Shown here one piece after another: positions 44,588-56,200 of a DNA stretch of 64,000 bases. The DNA lies in NCBI GenBank assembly GCA_963971285.1, contig OZ020247.1, forward strand, positions 15,334,614 to 15,398,613, written 5' to 3'. Both the position numbers and the translations under genes were made by a program. Source of the stretch: Astropecten irregularis. Lineage: Eukaryota; Echinodermata; Asteroidea; Paxillosida; Astropectinidae. Position 1 is the stretch's first letter. Each line of letters begins with the position of its first letter. The notes beneath the pieces were generated by a model, which saw only the letters and a program-made list of their open reading frames with translations, made no database searches and was not told the origin of the DNA.

Positions 44588-44858
44588 CAGGGCTCGAAAT
44601 ATCCACTAGACCGTGGACCGAGTCTAGTGATTTCAGCGTTGGTCTAGTAAAGTGTGTACCGCACTAGTCCGGCTGTCTAGTGATTTTCTTTCCTTGCACA
44701 AATAAAATGGTTGATGATTTTTGACACAATACTGCATACAATTTTGGTTTTCCTATGTACATTAATGTCACAGGTCTAGTGAAAAAAGTTCTGGCCTAGT
44801 AATGCTTCAGTTACTAGACCTGCTGTCCAGTGCTTTTTTTAACGAAATTCGAGCCCTG
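44588..44858. mobile_element. MITE with CAGGGCTCGAA ends
   Basis: 271 bp starting CAGGGCTCGAAAT and ending AATTCGAGCCCTG, flanked by AACAT on both sides. Absent in other blocks, where CCAACATGTAC is continuous. The interior is rich in CTAGT words. The CAGGG ends suggest hAT, although only 5 bp of duplication are visible. Confidence 0.85.
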
Positions 44859-47247
44859 AACATGTACATGTACTGTCCTAAATTAACACATGCACCTGTG
44901 CAAACTTTGAGCTCAATGGGACATCTGAGCTTCGAGAACATAGCGAAAAAAAACTTACTAAATTTTTCTGATAAAACATAATGAATGGTTTTGATCTTAC
45001 CCAAAGATGAAACTTGTTTTCGGTCTTTGTTTTACTGGAAAAATACACGGGCAAATTAATACTTTAATGGTATGTTTCCACCATCACCACCTTCATATCC
45101 TGAAAGTTATATGTAAATCTGTGAACATTTCTGTTTGGGTATACATGTATTACCAATCCTGTACTGTACCTGCATGTAATATACTGGAACCTTTTATTAA
45201 TCTTATTGAACTATGATTGATTTAGTCTTAATCCGTTGAGCTTGTTTAAATAAATTAATGATTTTTGTATATGTTTGAATCTATTTTTACACTAACCCCA
45301 AAGTAGGTTATGACATCATTGATTTAGCTCCTCATTTACATATGACCTTTGTGCGGCAGGGTGACGTTACGTCAGTCAGTAATTGATGAAATAGGGGCCA
45401 TATTTTTGACACATCTTTGTAGAATTTCACTTTGTAATTATGTCAATTTCTATAAATACTACGTGTAAATATCTAATTTTACATAATTAGCCATGTCCCG
45501 GCCGGGACACGGTAACCAGTCTATGTTGAGCACTTGCCTTGTCACTCTTACACTTGGTATTCATACGACAAAATCTAGTACCGGTTGTGACTATCTATTT
45601 TCATCAATCCGGTCAATAATGCATTTTTTTTGGATATTACGTTGTACAAATTATAAATGTAATTTTGCCATTTTTATTTTTGTTTAATAACGCCCTAAAA
45701 TAATTTTAGGGAAGTTTTTGTCAGTAAAAGTTTAATATCGTTGCGCGAGGAACTCCGCCGTGGCCAGCGCGCGCAACTAGCTCTGCCTTTCTTGCAGCAT
45801 ATTCCGCGTGGCATGGACGTAAGTTTACTTTCTCTACAAATTGTCAACTATCTTCCGTCATGAAAAAGATGGATACCGTCACGTATTCTGTGTTATTGTA
45901 GATCATTTATACTCACCCCTGATCATTTTGAGTGCGCTATTTGGGTGACAGGTAATTACAATCTGTCATTTGGAATGATTTTAGTCGTTCTATTCAGCAC
46001 CTTACGTCTTCGTATTAAGAAACTTTTCGTGATCAACGGCCGTTTTATGTGTCAACTCAACGTTGTTTTTTTAATGTTAGCTTTCAGTTTTCACGGTAAC
46101 GATATCGATTAAGCCATTTGATAAGGGGAACCCAGTAAACCCACTTGTTAACTGGTTGGAGTAATGTGGCATGTATACAGGTACGTTGGGGTCAGTCACG
46201 CGGCCTAGCAATTAAGCGGCCGGTCAGTCAGCCTTGCGGTAGATCATATCCTGGGAAAGAGACGCAGACTAATTAAGAAGACTCAATCGATGTGAACAAT
46301 AATTTGAAGGGTTTTTTTTATACTTATCAGTGTCGTGTAATTACTAATTCTTAGCTGTTAAGTACAGCTACTGCTGCCCATGCTGTCAACCTAGGGCCAA
46401 TACTAAACAGTATATTTCGTGAATTCCATTGATAGTCTGGGTTCAATTTTTGTGAGCGCCAGGGCAAGAGGCAGCTCTTTTTCCGTAACATGTTCAAACT
46501 ATGTTTTTGCCATGGTACTTCGAAGTATATATCAGAAAAATAATATGAACTGTGAATCGCAGTTAAAAATTAGTTTCACTTTTTCAAAATGTTTCCTTTG
46601 ATTATAATCATCTAGGTTTAATAGAAAATCCAATCAGTTAATAAATCACTGTGGCAATCAATGCGATGTAATTGGTTATACTGGTGTGATTCTTTCTTAA
46701 GCTACAGCCATTTCTTTGTGATCCTCCTTCACCGTACTGCATGGTGGAAATCGTTATCAAGTTAAAATCTAATCCAATGAACAAAAAAATATTCCAATTT
46801 CAAATGCCGTCTGATTTTATCATTTGCATCAGAACTTGGAATTGGGGCACAATTTTATCGCTTGGCCTCGGGCGCCGTTTTCCTTTGCTAATGTAGGCCT
46901 ACGTACGTCGCTGATAACAAGACAGTGTGAGGGGGAGGTGGATCACGCACTGCAAACGTGCGTCATCACCACTTGAAGGGCATTACTAGAGGCAGACTTA
47001 TCATGGTAATTGCAAGAAGTTGGTCAGTCCATCAAGCCTCAAGCCATTATCAAAGTATCAACATCACACTTTCTACTCCATTTCTTTATTTGCTGTCAAC
47101 ATAAAGGCATCTATCTCAAGGACGAGGCTAAAAGGCTTGCTGAATTGGGAATGTAGGCCTATACGATTCATCAAGTGCTTTCACAAACAAACTTCAGAAG
47201 AACTCAAATACAAGAAATTGAATTAAAACTAGTCGCTAAGTAATGCA
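44859..47247. other. conserved flank and spacer, block 4
   Basis: Paralogue of about 11400-13428, then from 46871 the about 450-bp spacer seen in block 2. Keeps the 21-nt splice-flanked segment (45798-45818) and the 16-bp palindrome. No gene. Confidence 0.6.
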
Positions 47248-47249
47248 CT

Positions 47250-47392
47250 AGTAGTATAAAAATGGGGGTTCTGGCGCACCCGCCCTTGCCACTCGCTAGC
47301 CCAGGCGTGTGGTTGGTTGTAGCGGTCCAAAGGTCACTCTGTGGCGCGTGCCGGGTTGATGATTGGCACCAGCCTTGGTGTTAATCATTAAC
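47250..47392 (-). repeat. inverted piece of the gene-cluster right end
   Basis: The reverse complement matches 17569-17710 almost base for base. It stands at the start of a foreign insert (47248 to about 48350) in otherwise duplicated spacer. It could be a cluster terminus captured with the LINE, or a LINE 5' leader shared by both. Confidence 0.8.
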
Positions 47393-48345
47393 ATCTACCC
47401 CCCACGCTCGCCCGGGCGTGCGGTTAATTGTAACGGTCCTGGTTAAATCCCTGATGTATCGACCAGAGCGTCTCCAGATCTTGAAGCATGCAAAATCTTC
47501 CCTGATCAACACCAGCATGTTTGTACTGCAAGATTTACCAGCCGCAGATCTCTCTCTGAGAGACATTATGAAAAAGGCATATGACTCAGGGAACAAGGTC
47601 GTATTCCGTAACGGCGATCTCTTCATTGATGGCAAAAAACACACCACCATGTCTGCTAAATCGTCATCTACGTAAACTTTAATTCTGCGCTGAACCAGTC
47701 TTCATGTCTTCGTGGACAATTTGAACAGTTGTTACTTGTTAAATATAATTACAATTTCTTGTGATTTCTTCTTATGAGTTGTGAATTCAATTGCACATTT
47801 TGGTACCTATATTTTGTTTTTTTCTCGTAATGTACATGTACCTCGATGTTTTTCACTGTGGTTGTTCTTTGTTTACTGTCGTCATGGATACTTATACTAC
47901 CCTGGTCTCTAAGCTTATTAGCGGCATAAATCCTACAGCTGTAGAGTTACCTTTCAAGGATCGTTTAACACTCTCAATTGATTCCCTTCCCATATACTAT
48001 GATTGGTATGTGTGAAATGTGTCATCAACGCAATCTGTGTTTTCAACATGTGTTACCGTTTAATCACTTGAGTGACGATCAAGATTTCTTTTTAGCCCTT
48101 CTTGAATTGAAAACTGATCACAGAATAGATAGTCTGAGGCTCTTAAACATGCGCTTTAATCCTCTCATTTTCAACAACCATTTTGCCGATGACTCCGACA
48201 TTGATCCTGACTCTAACTTTTACTCCAACATCCAGAACTCTTCTTCGGGCTACTTATTTTGTGACCAATTTAATAAAATGCATAAGGATAAAGGTACTAA
48301 TCAAAGCAGCTTCTCTACCTTTCATCTGAATGCTAGAAGTTTTTT
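47393..48345 (+). mobile_element. LINE (non-LTR retrotransposon) 5' fragment
   Basis: A first frame to 47675 has RPERLQILKHAKSS, LPAADLSLRDIMKKA and VVFRNGDLFIDGKKH, the layout of the RNA-binding end of LINE ORF1-type proteins. A second frame (about 48007-48345) has CEMCHQRNLCF, FNPLIF, DIDPDSNFY and SFSTFHLNARS, the region just before the endonuclease of CR1-like ORF2. It stops abruptly there, followed by a T run and a second copy of the spacer beginning GCAAGAAGTTGG. Endonuclease and RT are missing, so it is inactive. Confidence 0.75.
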
Positions 48346-48683
48346 TTTAATGCAAGAAGTTGGCCAGTCCATCAAGCCTCAAGCCATTATCAAAATATCA
48401 ACATCACACTTTCTGCTCCATTTCTTTATTTGCTGTCAACATAAAGGCATCTGGCTCAAGGACGAGGGTAAAAGACTTTGCTGAATTGGGAATGTAGGCC
48501 TATACGATTCATCAAGTGCTTTCACAAACAAACTTCAAAAGAACCCAAATACGAGAAATTGAATTAAAACTAGGCGCTAAGTAATGCACTTGCCACTCGT
48601 GGCCAGAATCGAGTTTAATTCGCAAAATTATCTTGTTGTGATCGGTGTGTTGCATGAAGAACACCCGCGCTAGAGTCTAGACC
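48346..48683. other. array spacer, second copy in block 4/5
   Basis: Repeats 47012-47247 and continues to the type A promoter. Noncoding. Confidence 0.65.
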
Positions 48684-48690
48684 TATAAAA
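48684..48690 (+). promoter_or_regulatory. TATA box, type A (copy 12)
   Basis: TATAAAA in type A context; uORF at 48777-48860. The leader then carries about 110 bp of unrelated sequence (about 48897-49050) before rejoining the shared sequence. Confidence 0.5.
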
Positions 48691-49147
48691 TGTCATCCCC
48701 AATATTGAGCAAGTTTGGATCGTAGCACTAGCCTCTTATATTCTAGGAAACTACGAGCTGAACGAAGTCGAGATAAATGCCACAGTGTGGGGATTTTCAT
48801 CCTTTCAGAGTATCGATGCTTGGCCGGCGAGGACCCGTTCTTTCACCGGTGTGTTTTTAGGAGGATCGCCACTGGCAAACTCGCTAAAGCCAGACAATGC
48901 CCAGCTAATGTTTAATACGAGATATAATTATTATACATTTTGGAGTAGCGTGGCTCACGACTTGACATAGCCCCCGAAATGAAAATGTGCTGTTAGAGGT
49001 TAGTGATCAAGTTATTTCAAAGAACATCAGACTGCAGATGTGACACTGCTTAAGCTTCATTTTCTTGCAATTTCAAAACATTTTCCAAAACGAAGACGCA
49101 GAAACATCGTGGACTGGATTTCTGGTCTTTCAAGAAGCTAATCCATC

Positions 49148-50293
49148 ATGGGATCAGGCATAACATCAGGTGAGTGCAGTGAAGAAAACACTATTAACAT
49201 CACCGAGGAGACAGTTTCTGAGTGGCTGTATACTTCAACTGATGTCAAGATCATAACCATCGTCATACCGATTATTTGCTGTCTTGGTATCCTCACTAAC
49301 TCGTGTTTTCTCTTTGTCGTGTGCCGTGTGCCCATAGTGCGGACAGAGACTGGTATATACTTGGCAAACTTGGCAGTCGCTGATATACTCTATCCGAGTT
49401 TATCCGCTATGAGACATATCTGGAGATATACAGTATCACCAGTGATGTCCCACTATCCATTTGTGAATTCGGTGGAATGTGCGAGTTTTAGCATTGCAAT
49501 GCGTGGTCCATACTACGTTGGCATTGCATTGATAACCATGGTTACATATGAGAGGTATCTTGCATTGTGCCACCCCATTAAACATCTTCGAATCCGCGGA
49601 CGACAACGAACCTGTAAAATGGTTGCCATCTGCTGGCTGGTGGGGTTGACATTTTCTCTAGCTGCGGTGTTTGCTTTTGCTAAGTCAACATGGTCGTGTC
49701 TGCGGTGGCCTAACGATGATCAATATTCAGCATTTCCATCTTCCTTCGGACACTGCGACGCCTTACTGCCATGGGTTACTCACTACGTCACACTGCTTGA
49801 TATCATTCAGTTTGCGATAGCAGTTTCTTCAAACCTTTACATGTACATCCGAATCATCCAAACACTGTACAGACGCAGGGAATCCTATGGCAGAAAAGAC
49901 AAGCAAAAGAGAGATCTGCAAGTAGCTCAAATGCTGGTTGTGAATGGCGTCGTCTTTTTCCTCTGTCAGGCTCCGTGGGTCATCAAATACCTCAATGACT
50001 GGATATGTGACATTGCCAAAATACCCAATCCGCTAACTACTGCACTGCAGACAACTGCAGTCAGATGGGTTTCCAACGTTCCCCTGTATATCAACTCAAT
50101 GGTGAATCCGTTGATTTATGGTGCAATGAGTTCCCAATACCGAGCTGCGTTTCGTCAAGCGTTCCAACGAAGGTGGCTTCACCGGGTACATCCTGTGTCT
50201 GCCAATCAAACTTCACCTATCAGTCAAGCAAGGAGAACCAATCTTACCATAGCAACTGTAAAACCGGAAGATGAACCACGTCGTGACGTTTGA
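49148..50293 (+). CDS. rhodopsin-class GPCR, array copy 12 (last, most divergent)
   Basis: Intronless 381-residue receptor. The first about 110 codons match the other copies almost exactly, and VPIVRTETGIY matches copy 1. After that the protein diverges strongly: SFSIAMRGPYYVG in TM3, GLTFSLAAVFAF in TM4, a changed loop 2 and TM5 (LLDIIQFAIAVSSN), loop 3 YRRRESYGRKDKQKRD, and APWVIKYLNDW after TM6. ERY, FFLCQAP and NPLIY remain, and TM7-helix 8 is again conserved. The mosaic implies conversion of the 5' end by neighbours. Tail ends PRRDV. Intact; the array ends here. Confidence 0.95.
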   Translation: MGSGITSGECSEENTINITEETVSEWLYTSTDVKIITIVIPIICCLGILTNSCFLFVVCRVPIVRTETGIYLANLAVADILYPSLSAMRHIWRYTVSPVMSHYPFVNSVECASFSIAMRGPYYVGIALITMVTYERYLALCHPIKHLRIRGRQRTCKMVAICWLVGLTFSLAAVFAFAKSTWSCLRWPNDDQYSAFPSSFGHCDALLPWVTHYVTLLDIIQFAIAVSSNLYMYIRIIQTLYRRRESYGRKDKQKRDLQVAQMLVVNGVVFFLCQAPWVIKYLNDWICDIAKIPNPLTTALQTTAVRWVSNVPLYINSMVNPLIYGAMSSQYRAAFRQAFQRRWLHRVHPVSANQTSPISQARRTNLTIATVKPEDEPRRDV

Positions 50294-50479
50294 ATGACGC
50301 AATCCTGAAAACCTGAGGATCGAATGTTTGTGCTTGCATGGAGGTAGAAATGGTGCATGGTTTTGACAGCTTGGAGTATGTGGCCAAAGATTTTATCACC
50401 ATTCTCACTATTTTATCACTATCTTTATTTTATCACTCTTTGGCCTTAGTAATTATACATTTAAATGTTCATCACAAAT
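50294..50479. other. 3' region of copy 12
   Basis: Noncoding. Not shared with the other receptor 3' regions. Nothing recognisable. Confidence 0.5.
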
Positions 50480-51160
50480 TAATACAAACGGCAAGGGGTA
50501 CGTGTACCCCTTGTCGTTTTTGTAATTTATGGTCCAAAATTGACTTTTCCCAAAGTGTTCCAAATCATCCCAATAGGTGTCTCAGATCGCAATTAAGAAC
50601 CCATTTCTTGTACAAAAAACATGTTTATTTCTCATCTGGGAGTAGAATTTAATCTTTTTAAGAACATTTGATTTTTCATCAAAAATTGAAAAAACGGCAA
50701 AGGGTACTCCTTGTCGTTTTTTCATTATAAGTTGGCCCAAAGTTTTTTTTTCTCAAAGTGTTCCAAAGCATCCTAATAGGTGTCTCTGAAAATTTCTAGT
50801 TTAAAAACAGGTCTATTTGGCATATGTGTGAGTAGAATTGAATCCATTTCAGAACATTTGATTATTCATCAAAAAATGAAAAAACGGCCAAGAAAAACGT
50901 TTTTGTCATTTTTTCCCGAAATTGTACTTTTTCCCAAAGTGTTTAAAACCATCCTAATAGTGTCTTAAGAGTTTTTCTAATAGGAAATACGTATGTTTGT
51001 CATCTATGAGAAGAATTGAATCACTTCGGAACATTAGATATTTTATCAAAAATTGAAAAAAACGGCAAGGGACCCTTTGTCCCTTTTTTTCATTTTTGGC
51101 CCAAAATTGACTTTTTCCCAAAGTGTTCCAAATCATCCTAATAGGTGTCTCTGAGCAATT
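50480..51160. repeat. four diverged repeats of about 180-205 bp with a central hairpin
   Basis: Each unit has CCCAAAGTGTTCCAAA (about 50549, 50752, 50933, 51117) and a palindrome built on AAACGGCAAGGG / CCCTTGTCGTTT. The first hairpin (about 50489-50519) is nearly perfect. The units are diverged, so the array is old. Confidence 0.8.
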
Positions 51161-51184
51161 CTAGTTGAAATGTTGTATCATACT

Positions 51185-51345
51185 TTGGTAAGAGACCAAA
51201 ACAGAAATGTTCACAGATTTACGTATAACTTACAGATTATGAAGATGGTGCTGGTAGAAACATGCTGTTAAAATGTTTCCGCCTGAAATGGTGTATTTAT
51301 CCAGAAATTAGTAAAACAACGACCGAAAATCTGTTTTCACTTTTA
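51185..51345 (-). repeat. inverted copy of array-flank repeat
   Basis: The reverse complement matches about 22735-22860 (and 11555-11690), including CGGTCTTTGTTTTACT and the TTTCCACCATCACC region. This shows that part of the array flank is a dispersed repeat outside the array. Confidence 0.65.
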
Positions 51346-53283
51346 AAAGATCAAAAATAAAAGAGAAAACACTTAAGAAATACTGTGGCCGTTTTTCGCT
51401 GTTTTCCCAAAAAGTGGGTGGGACTGAAATTTTCACAGATTACTTTTACTGTATCTTCCTTGATATTTTTACCCACGAATCTGTATTTCTTTGACAAAAA
51501 CCAAAGTATGATACTACCTTTAAAAACACCTATTATATTAGTATTAATATTAACATTGTACAACACTAGGAGCCTGTATTGTGATTGATGTCTTAACCTA
51601 ATAAATGTCAGCCAGTCACTTGAGAATTGATCACTCATTTCATCGTTCTTTATTTTTAAAACTCTCCACAATTACACAATAACCAGAAACAACAATCATT
51701 AATATATTATACCTTATTCTACAAATTTAGTCTCTACGTGAGAAATTATTACAGAAATTGAATTAAAAACTTTAAAAGTTTTGTCTACTGGTGTGAAAGG
51801 AATAAAAATAGAGGCCATTGGGCTTAATTGTGTATTCTACTCTATGGCAAGGGAATTGTGGTAAATATTGTTTGTATTTCCTAATCTTTTGTTGTGAAAT
51901 GAATGTTAATTAATTAATTTTAATTGTGTGCATTTGTCATATATTCTATCTAACAGACTATAATTTAAAAGAATATATCATTCTTTAAGTTTCAGTGAAT
52001 TTGATAAGAAGCACAATAAATGCACCATGCATGCTATTAAATAGAAACTAACCTCAGAAAATGATGTTTTAAATTCCACTCAGTGAAATGTAAATGTTTA
52101 TCAATTTGAAAAATGTGCATGGCCTAGAAGAATCAGTTTACAATTAGTCCACGCTGGGATGGGTGCATTTTTAAGGATATACAGCAAGTGTTTTCATTTC
52201 ACACTGAGGAAAGCACCAGTGTTAAAGGTTTGCTGTAATCAAATTTGGGAAGTGCTTTAAAATTATTGCTTAATACATAATTAATGAGTATATAAATTTA
52301 CATTTTTATGTAAAGTGCTTAATTTTGACAAAAAAGTTACAAAATCAGTACATGCATGCCCCACCTCTCTAAAATAAATCCCCCTTGGAACCAATCCAGG
52401 CAACAATGCATGTGACATCACCTACAGAACTAGTAAAGGCTCGGATCACAGTATACTGTGCGGCATTCTGCATATGATGTCAGCAAGCCTGCGAAAAGTG
52501 GGGTGCTTAAATATGGGTCTGAAATACCGCCTTTTTCTAATTAACAATGGTTTTTAGCACAAACCATGATAGACAGGTTGAGTTTTTGAACAATGATGTA
52601 TTTAACTTCATATGAGTTTTGATTTCAGTAAATCTTTAAGTTGTCAAGAAAATTGTGCTTTCAAGATTAAGTATGCACAATGAATATTAACTTTGCTGGG
52701 TTAATCATAACCTCTACGTAATCCAGAATGTGAACATCTGTGTACACAATATTCATTCTCGCATTTCAGCATGTTAAAAGCATTGTCAGTCTGGTGTTGT
52801 CAAAACTTTCTGCTCTGATAAAACTGTTCCTGTAACTGTTATAATTATTGTAATTTGTAATGCCACTGCAAAATCAATCAAACATATTTTGTAAAACGAC
52901 TATTTCACTGCCCTAAACTTTCTATACACATGGAAACCAATGGACTATACCCATAGCAACGAGCAAACTGCAGAGTACAGTATCTACATCAAAATATATG
53001 TGAGTTGTAATAGGGGATAATACTGACTGCCTAACTATAGGTTAAGTTGAAGTAACATAGCTTTACTTGGTTGTTTCATAAAGGGCTTCACAAGCAACAC
53101 TGAGAGTTCTGTTTGCAATCAGGTCCCAAACTTTCTCAGGGGTCTAGGTTTGTGGTCACAATTGCTAGCAAACAATATTTCATACTGTTGAGCTGTTGGC
53201 TCAGATTTCTGAATCTAAGCATTGGAACAAAAACACTTCAACCATTCAACATCAGCTGCATCGATTAATTTAACGTTCTCGAC
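51346..53283. other. AT-rich noncoding region
   Basis: About 1.9 kb between the array and the serine racemase gene. I see no open frame, RNA gene or strong repeat. Confidence 0.5.
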
Positions 53284-56200
53284 CTAGAGCCATTTCTTCA
53301 GCGAGTCGAGATCAATGTTGCCTCCGCACAAAACCACTCCTACATTCTTGATGTCGGGCGACATGGCTTTGAATTTCTCTGACATCACGGCTGCTACACC
53401 TACTCCGGCTGAGGGCTCAATGCACAGCTTCATGTACTGCCACACAAGTGTAGTACTCGCCTGCAAATTGTGCCGGAGAAAAAATAAAAAGAAAGAGCAC
53501 TCTCTGTTGAAACTAAGCATTGAAACAAGGGGCCTTTCTCAAAGCTCTGCTCAGGCTCCGACTACGTCTCTGTAATCCATATGCTGAAAATATAGGTTGC
53601 AGTTTCTCATTGAAGATGAAGCTCTGTTTTCCTTTTCAAACCAGAGAATCTGCTTCTGAACTGTAGCCAAACGTCTCTATTTTGAGACCTGTTATTTTAG
53701 AATGGATTCATGAAATGGAGCCAGAGCCTGAAGCTGAGCCTCCGTCTTTTAAACCCCCTAAGTGCGTGGGTGCTTACCTGAAAGTTGTGGCCCCAAAAAT
53801 ATAACGAAACACAAAGACCAAAAACCAAACAATAATGAAATAGCGGCAGAGCGCCCTCTCTTGAATATGAGCAGGTCAATGTGTATGATGTCATTTGATA
53901 GCATTAAATATGCGCCATACACCCATTCAGAGAGGCATTGATGTGATGGAAGAATCGTTATGGTTTGACATAATGCATAAACACAAACCTTGATTTCTTC
54001 CTCTGTCACTGTGATGACATCATCGACCAGGTCACGTACGATTGGCCAGGCCACTTCGCCGAGTGAAATCCTCAAGCCGTCGGCGACCGTGTCCGGATAG
54101 TGATCCTGTGGGATGTGTTTCTTGGCGACGAATGACCGGTAACAATCATTGGCCAACTCGGGCTCCGCTGCAAATACCTTGATGCCCGGATGTAAAGTCT
54201 GCCAAGGCACACATCACAAGTTAGAATTATAACAATGTGGGTTTATGATTGTGCATACAAATGCGTTTAGTTGCCTTGCACTTTAATTCTGGAAAAAGAA
54301 TTCGAGCAAATCGAGCAAAAATCCCTCTTTTGAAAGTGGTTGCATCAGATGGATCGTTATTTTGCTGGGATGGGGATTGGTCGCGTGGCTGCCTGGGGGA
54401 TGGCCATCAGGAGACTGAAGGAGAACTGCTCGAAGAAAAGACTTTAGAAAATGCTCTCACTGATTGATTAATTTACAAGTTGACATACTACCGATGAATA
54501 CAGCCCAAATATTCTGACAGAGAGAGAGAGAGAGAGTGATGTTATTTACCTTAGCTGCCACTAGGATTCCTGACAGCATTCCTCCTCCTCCTACAGGCAC
54601 CACAATTGCATCCAACTTGTTCTCTGTCTAAAAACAAAAGGGATAAAGTCTCCACTCTCAGAGATCGCAGGTCTTCATCCAGTTGATGAGAGCATAAGTG
54701 GCCTGGGATCGTTTTCACAACGCCCTGCGATTGATCATAACTCAAGTTACGATGGATAACCCATCGTATCCTACTTATCCTACGTAGGGTTTCAATGCAT
54801 CATAAGTCCTACGCTTATGATGAGTTGGGTGAAATCGACCCCTGGGGCTGATTTCACAAAGCACTAAAGATTTATCTTAAGATGAGTTGTTCAGTATCAC
54901 CATAGTGATTTGTATTGTGACATCACATGTTGCTTAGCAATTAAGATGAATTCACACTTAAGATCAATCTTAATGCTTTGTGAAATCGGCCCCTGATGTC
55001 AGAGAATGAGTGAAGAGTTGGCCAGGACTTGTGCTGCCATCAAAACACAGAATTGCTAAGCACATATTAAGCTTTGCTTGGGAAACACAAGTTAGCAACC
55101 AAAATGTAATGTAATGTATATTCATTGTAACTGGTCCCAGCTGATATTTGCTTAACTCTAGGGCATCGTTGCCTACACAGTTGGAAAGGTTTTGTTCCAG
55201 TATCCCTGCTCATTCCCAGTTGTAGAAACTAAAATTTGTATGATTGTTCCCACCTGTATTTTGAGCAAAGTTTATAGCCACGCCTAGGATGTCTAGGAGT
55301 TAGGGTGGGGCTTGGCTGGGACTAGACACACCTGTTCAAGAAGCTCGGTGCAAATAGTTCCTTGTCCTGCCATGATGTCATGGTGCTGGGAGGATGGAGC
55401 ATACACTGCACCTTTCTCCTTAACGACGACGTCTTTAGCAGCAATACGGCCCTGCAAATGAACAGCGATGCACAGGGCAGTTGTTATTCAGTGTCTGAAC
55501 ATTCCCTTCCTTCGTTGCCTTACATGATAAAGAAGTTCATTATGACGTACTTGGGCATGAGGGTCTAGGATGTTGCCCCACACCCACCTGTTCTGTGGGC
55601 GTACACAGTATGAGCTCAGCTCCGTACCCCTTGACTGCATCCTGCTTGCACTGTGGTGCAATGTTTGGCATGACGACGTACGCCTTGACGTCCAGGAGAC
55701 TGGACGCAAGAGCCAGACCCTGGGCGAAGTTGCCGCTGCTGTGAGTGGTGACACAAGGCCGAGGTCCATCCTTTGCCTTCTCTAGGAGCTTGGACAAGAA
55801 GTTGACTGCCCCACGAAACTAGACAAAGGAGGATGAAAGAGGATGAATTGAATGAAGTTCAGTCAAAACTGGGTGAGGAATAGAACAACTTATGGCTGCC
55901 TCAAGGGAATACTATCCACTCTGCTTCTGTCAAACTTCAATATTCATGTCATGAAACCTGAAGGAACTCCACCTGCCAGCTACAAGAATCCTTGCAAGTG
56001 AACTATTCCGTCCCTACAGCTACCTTACGTAGTTGTTTTCTCACAGGAGAATACAGAAATTGGGTATCATCTATCAACTGTGCCTGCATGGGACATCCCA
56101 GTTTGTAGCAATTCTTTCAACTCTGCCAGCCTGGGTTCGAGTCCCACTTGGTCCACAGGTGGATCGGGTTTTCAATCCCGACTTGAGTCCGTGGGTTTTG

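Noticed and set aside
56120-56150. tRNA gene in racemase intron 1 (GGGTTCGAGTCCCA)
   Set aside because: B box only; probably an old SINE remnant.
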